Notes under the pieces: generated by a model
Told to the model about the DNA's origin: nothing
The model's input: the letters and a program-made list of their open reading frames with translations, nothing else
Databases searched by the model: none
Shown: positions 60,801 through 64,000 of the stretch, piece after piece
Layout: each line of letters starts with the position of its first letter
Position numbering within the stretch: position 1 is the first letter of the stretch
Position numbers and translations under genes: made by a program
Assembly (NCBI RefSeq): GCF_002234675.1
Contig: NC_019868.2
Span: 27,294,293-27,358,292 of the forward strand
Length of the DNA: 64,000 nt
DNA from: Oryzias latipes
Taxonomy: Eukaryota; Chordata; Actinopteri; Beloniformes; Adrianichthyidae
Direction: 5' to 3'

Positions 60801-62887
60801 CATAGTTTCTGCAGAACAGCAAGAGTTTATCAGAAATTCACCTCTGAGTTGTGGGCAGAACGGCTGACGCAGAGCAAGCCTGCCCCCACTTCCCGTCACT
60901 CATCTGTTTACACGCTCTCCCCTAATTTACATGTGCAACAAAAAGCTATCCAGCCGTACAGTTGTTTTTTTTCATCTGCTCACGGTTCACAGCCATTTGA
61001 ATCAATAAATACTCAGAAATGCAGTTTTAAGCTTAATTTCCTTATATATGAAAAAAATGCTACATGTTCAAAACACCGTTTTCATTGGAGTATATCTTTA
61101 AGACTTGCATTTGAGCTTGTTTGGTGATCAGACGCTGCCTTTGCCAAACCTTCTTGAACCTCCTCTAGTTTGTTCACACCAGCTCTTTATATTTGTTCAC
61201 TTTATCTGAACTGGTTATGTGTGACCTAACTAGATTTATCACAATCTGTGTGTATTGCATGTTCAGCTTTTACTACATGTCTGTTTTTAAACCACCTGAC
61301 GTCCTCCGGTGTCTGCAGCCTTCGACACTGGAAGAGCCATGTGGTTCTATTTCTTACCAACTACAACAAAGACAACAAAACAAGACACAGCTCTATTTAT
61401 GTTATTGTTACGGTTATGAAAAATATAAATGAACCATGGTTTTTAATAGTATAAATAAAGCATAAAAATGAAGAGAAATAGCTTTTTTTTAAATAAAAAA
61501 AAATTAAAAAAAACTTTTAAAAAGAGGTTCACATTATTTCCTTTCAAAATAAAAGAACTCTGTACCAAATTAGATCATTTCAATGCAGAAAATGCTGTGC
61601 TAAATAGTGCAATGTCAGCAGTGAAAAGAAATATGCACAATTTGTCTTACGCTGTTGTTGCATCTCAGCCAGAAATTCGTAAGTCAGAACTGAGTGAGCT
61701 AACTGACCTTCAATTGATTTTCCGTGTATTACGGCCCTCAAAGATCTGTCAAAATGTTTACCTACGACTTTGGTGAGCAACAAAGCCCCACGGCTTGATC
61801 TGGTACTGTACTGTACTGCTTGGTACTGTAGTCAAGGGCCGCTTGAAGGGATCCATGCTGTCCTTCAACTGTTTGTGAATGAGTTAAATAGTGTTGTTGT
61901 TTGTTTTTTTCCTTGTCCTGTCCACCAGCTGAGCACACAGATAGGAGATGAAGGCCTCTTGTGTTGGACATATTTTGCTTTTACAACAGGGGGATCTGGA
62001 TCTTCTGACACACAAGATGTATATTTGTACAAATCCTTTTTGTAATTTAGGCTAAACTTTATTTATATTGATTAAATTTGTATCTTGTTCTTTGTTGTTG
62101 AAACGGACGGAAAAGAAGAAGGGCGGAAAGAAGGGAGGGATGTTGGAGACAGGGGGAAAAGGGGAGTTGAGGAAATCTGGAGGATGCTGCAGTATTATCA
62201 TCACTACTGCCTGGTGTAATGTTAGTCGGTTACTGTTTTGTTTTGCTTGATTTGCCTTTTAGTCCAAAAATATACTACTTTTTAACCAGAGAACCACATT
62301 AAAGGGTTGAATGAGCCACATTGGGCTCTGGGGCATCAGGTTGCAGACCCCTGCTTTGGTATTTCTTTAGTAATTTTACTTTTTTAACCACTCAATCCCG
62401 AACATAATCTAAGAACAAAACAGACAGAAATAGATTTGAATGCAGATGTTTTAGGCGGAGCTCACCTGGGATCATGAAGCACACAGATATTGTGGTTCCC
62501 CAGCAGCTCATTGAAGGCTTCCATGTTTGCTGGAGATGAAAGGAGAGAAAAAAATCACTGCTTTACTTTGGCAGAAACCATTGGTTTAATTTAAAAACAC
62601 ACAATCGTTCACTCAGATTCCTGCCTTAATGAGTGACACGAGTACATCTATGTTTCTTTTCTTAGTCTCCAACAGTGACTCACATGAAATTGGATAAAAT
62701 ATGGATTGATTGAAGAATTTTAACTGTTTTATGAATATGGTTTAGATGCATCAAGAAAAAGGAGACCACAATAAAGAAAAAAACAGAGCTGAACATTAAT
62801 TGATGAGACTTTAGGATCAGTTACCTTCATTCTCAATTATACATTTGAGGATCTGCTCCACTGTGTCCTGATTCCCCTCATATTCAT
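57869..62887 (-). CDS. rell2: RELT-like protein 2, 3' part of gene (5' exons outside window)
   Basis: A RELT-family type I membrane protein. Minus-strand exons: 62887-62825, 62529-62466, 59666-59490, 59414-57869 (stop). Phases join. The first two encode DTVEQILKCIIENEANMEAF (compare human RELL2 DTVERIVRCIIQNEA); the third has CHLCAQVRSKKGR and ends in TVFSVGR, continued as FRVTH in the fourth. TVFSVGRFRVTH is a RELT-family hallmark. The membrane segment and signal region are not in the window, so the gene is partial at the right edge. The last exon encodes 514 residues, mostly low-complexity Ser/Pro, much longer than in human RELL2 (303 residues in total), with a positively charged motif SVSIFGLRRGSDPIG near its start. 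Convergent with fchsd1, as in human, where RELL2 and FCHSD1 are neighbours. AATAAA on the minus strand at 57303-57298 is a possible poly(A) signal. Confidence 0.85.
59935..60330. repeat. Family C repeat, copy 3 (rell2 intron)
   Basis: Shares TATAGACCACAATGCATTGC and AGTGGATTCAT with the 15691-16420 element. Confidence 0.5.
60684..61101 (+). repeat. MITE-like family A, copy 9 (rell2 intron)
   Basis: Starts TTAAAGTTCCAGTCCGATC and ends TTGGAGTATATCTTTAA; contains GGACATAGTTTCTGCAGAAC. Confidence 0.7.
61640..62361. repeat. hAT-type non-autonomous repeat family E, copy 2 (rell2 intron)
   Basis: Shares GCATCTCAGCC, a TCAAAGATCTGTCAAAATGT block and the terminal CAGGTTGCAGACCCCTG with 38561-39031. 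Confidence 0.55.
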
Positions 62888-62911
62888 CTGGAACACAGAC
62901 AAACCGGAATT

Positions 62912-63053
<142 letters not shown>

Positions 63054-63749
63054 TAAATGAGACACTGCAGAGTTTATAAATGCAAATCATTTCCATCTAC
63101 TTCATTTGATCAGCATAAGAAAAGTAAAACAGTTTGCTTCCTGCAGTCATGAAAAAGCAGCAATAATCTGATGTGAATTAGATCAAGGAAAATGTCAGTC
63201 TTTTAAAACGTTTTTAAATAGATGCAAACTTAAAAAAATCTGTTCAGTTTGGATAAATGAATGTGTCTTTCAGTGCTTTAGCTTAAAAAACTGGACTTTT
63301 TTCTGTCAAAACTGTTCCATTTAAACACAGTTATTTGTCTGATTCACGCCAATGGTATTCTAATGAGCTTGTGAGTCACATGTAATAATGTTAACAACAG
63401 TTCCTAGTTGTTGTTTTGAGACGTCAACATCTGTCTGCACATTGTGACCCACAATAGACACAACTAAGTACATTTTAAATGAAATTTTGCTGGACTGCTC
63501 GCTTTTTACAAAGACAAACACACATATCTGTGACAAAAAACAAAATATATTAACAAAAATATTCGGAACCAGAAGCTTTTAATTAAATAAACAGAGTCCT
63601 TTGTTCCTGTGATGTTATTTATAACAAATGGTGGATTTGGTTTTACATTTATATTTAATAAAACAAAAAATGAACTTGAGGATTCCTTGTATTTCCAAAC
63701 CTTTTTTGTTTTAGCTTTTATTGATTTAATCTCTTCTGATCCATTGAAT

Positions 63750-64000
63750 TTAAAGATTAACTCTGATAAAAAAAAAAAAATCATGTTTTTGGTGTTTTCA
63801 ACATGTTCTTGTGGTATTTTTCTCATGATGGAGGAGATTAAAAAAGATTTAAGCTTAAAAATGTATTTCTGACTAATCATTATTTTTTGTATTTTTTTTG
63901 TATTGTTGTGAACCGGAAGCAGCCATATTTGTGACGTGGAAAATAGTCTGGGCGGGGCCACAAGCTCCCTGCTCTGCTCCATTCTGATGCATCCACACAG
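63750..64000 (-). repeat. MITE-like family A, copy 10 (runs off the window)
   Basis: Starts TTAAAGATTAACTCTGAT and includes TCATGATGGAGGAG and CAAGCTCCCTGCTCTGCTCC. Confidence 0.6.

Noticed and set aside
63506-63982. 158-codon minus-strand open frame as the missing rell2 5' exon
   Set aside because: Its start lies in the family A repeat and it has no RELT-type membrane segment or matching splice phase.

Overview
The window is nuclear DNA from a bony fish, most likely a percomorph teleost. Genes are broken into many short exons with GT-AG introns, microsatellites are dense, and there are teleost-type Tc1, PIF/Harbinger, LINE and MITE relics. The species is not certain.

Layout: (1) 1-6400 holds no recognised gene, only repeats, one GC-rich stretch at 2560-2686 that could be a first exon, and a decayed LINE at 5120-6000. 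(2) 6486-13253, plus strand: an 11-exon GPI-anchored matrix metalloproteinase, best match mmp25 (MT6-MMP), 620 codons, complete, with a run of nine histidines in the hinge. (3) 17294-19962, minus strand: a complete 5-exon secreted helical cytokine of 168 residues. It has phase-0 introns, a TATA box with a consensus kappa-B site just upstream, and AU-rich elements in its 3' UTR. I cannot assign it to a named interleukin; it looks like a short-chain type I cytokine (IL-4/13, IL-5, IL-9, GM-CSF class). (4) 20000-39300: repeat-rich intergenic DNA with a solo LTR inside an older Tc1 relic, a Harbinger relic, a palindromic microsatellite and a nearly full-length dead Tc1 element. (5) 39362-54525, plus strand: fchsd1 (F-BAR plus two SH3 domains), 21 exons plus one candidate 12-nt microexon. 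(6) 57869-62887, minus strand: the 3' part of rell2, whose first exons (membrane segment) lie beyond the right edge.

fchsd1 and rell2 lie tail to tail, as FCHSD1 and RELL2 do on human 5q31.3, so this half is conserved synteny. Human 5q31 also carries the IL3/CSF2/IL5/IL13/IL4/IL9 genes, which makes the linked unassigned cytokine the most interesting item here. The mmp25 and cytokine genes converge. Both products would act outside the cell in immune settings, but nothing in the sequence shows they are co-regulated.

About ten copies of one TTAA-ended MITE-like family (called family A here) and four of a second (family B) are scattered through introns, UTRs and intergenic DNA. Coordinates come from reading splice sites and translated exons by eye, without alignment tools.
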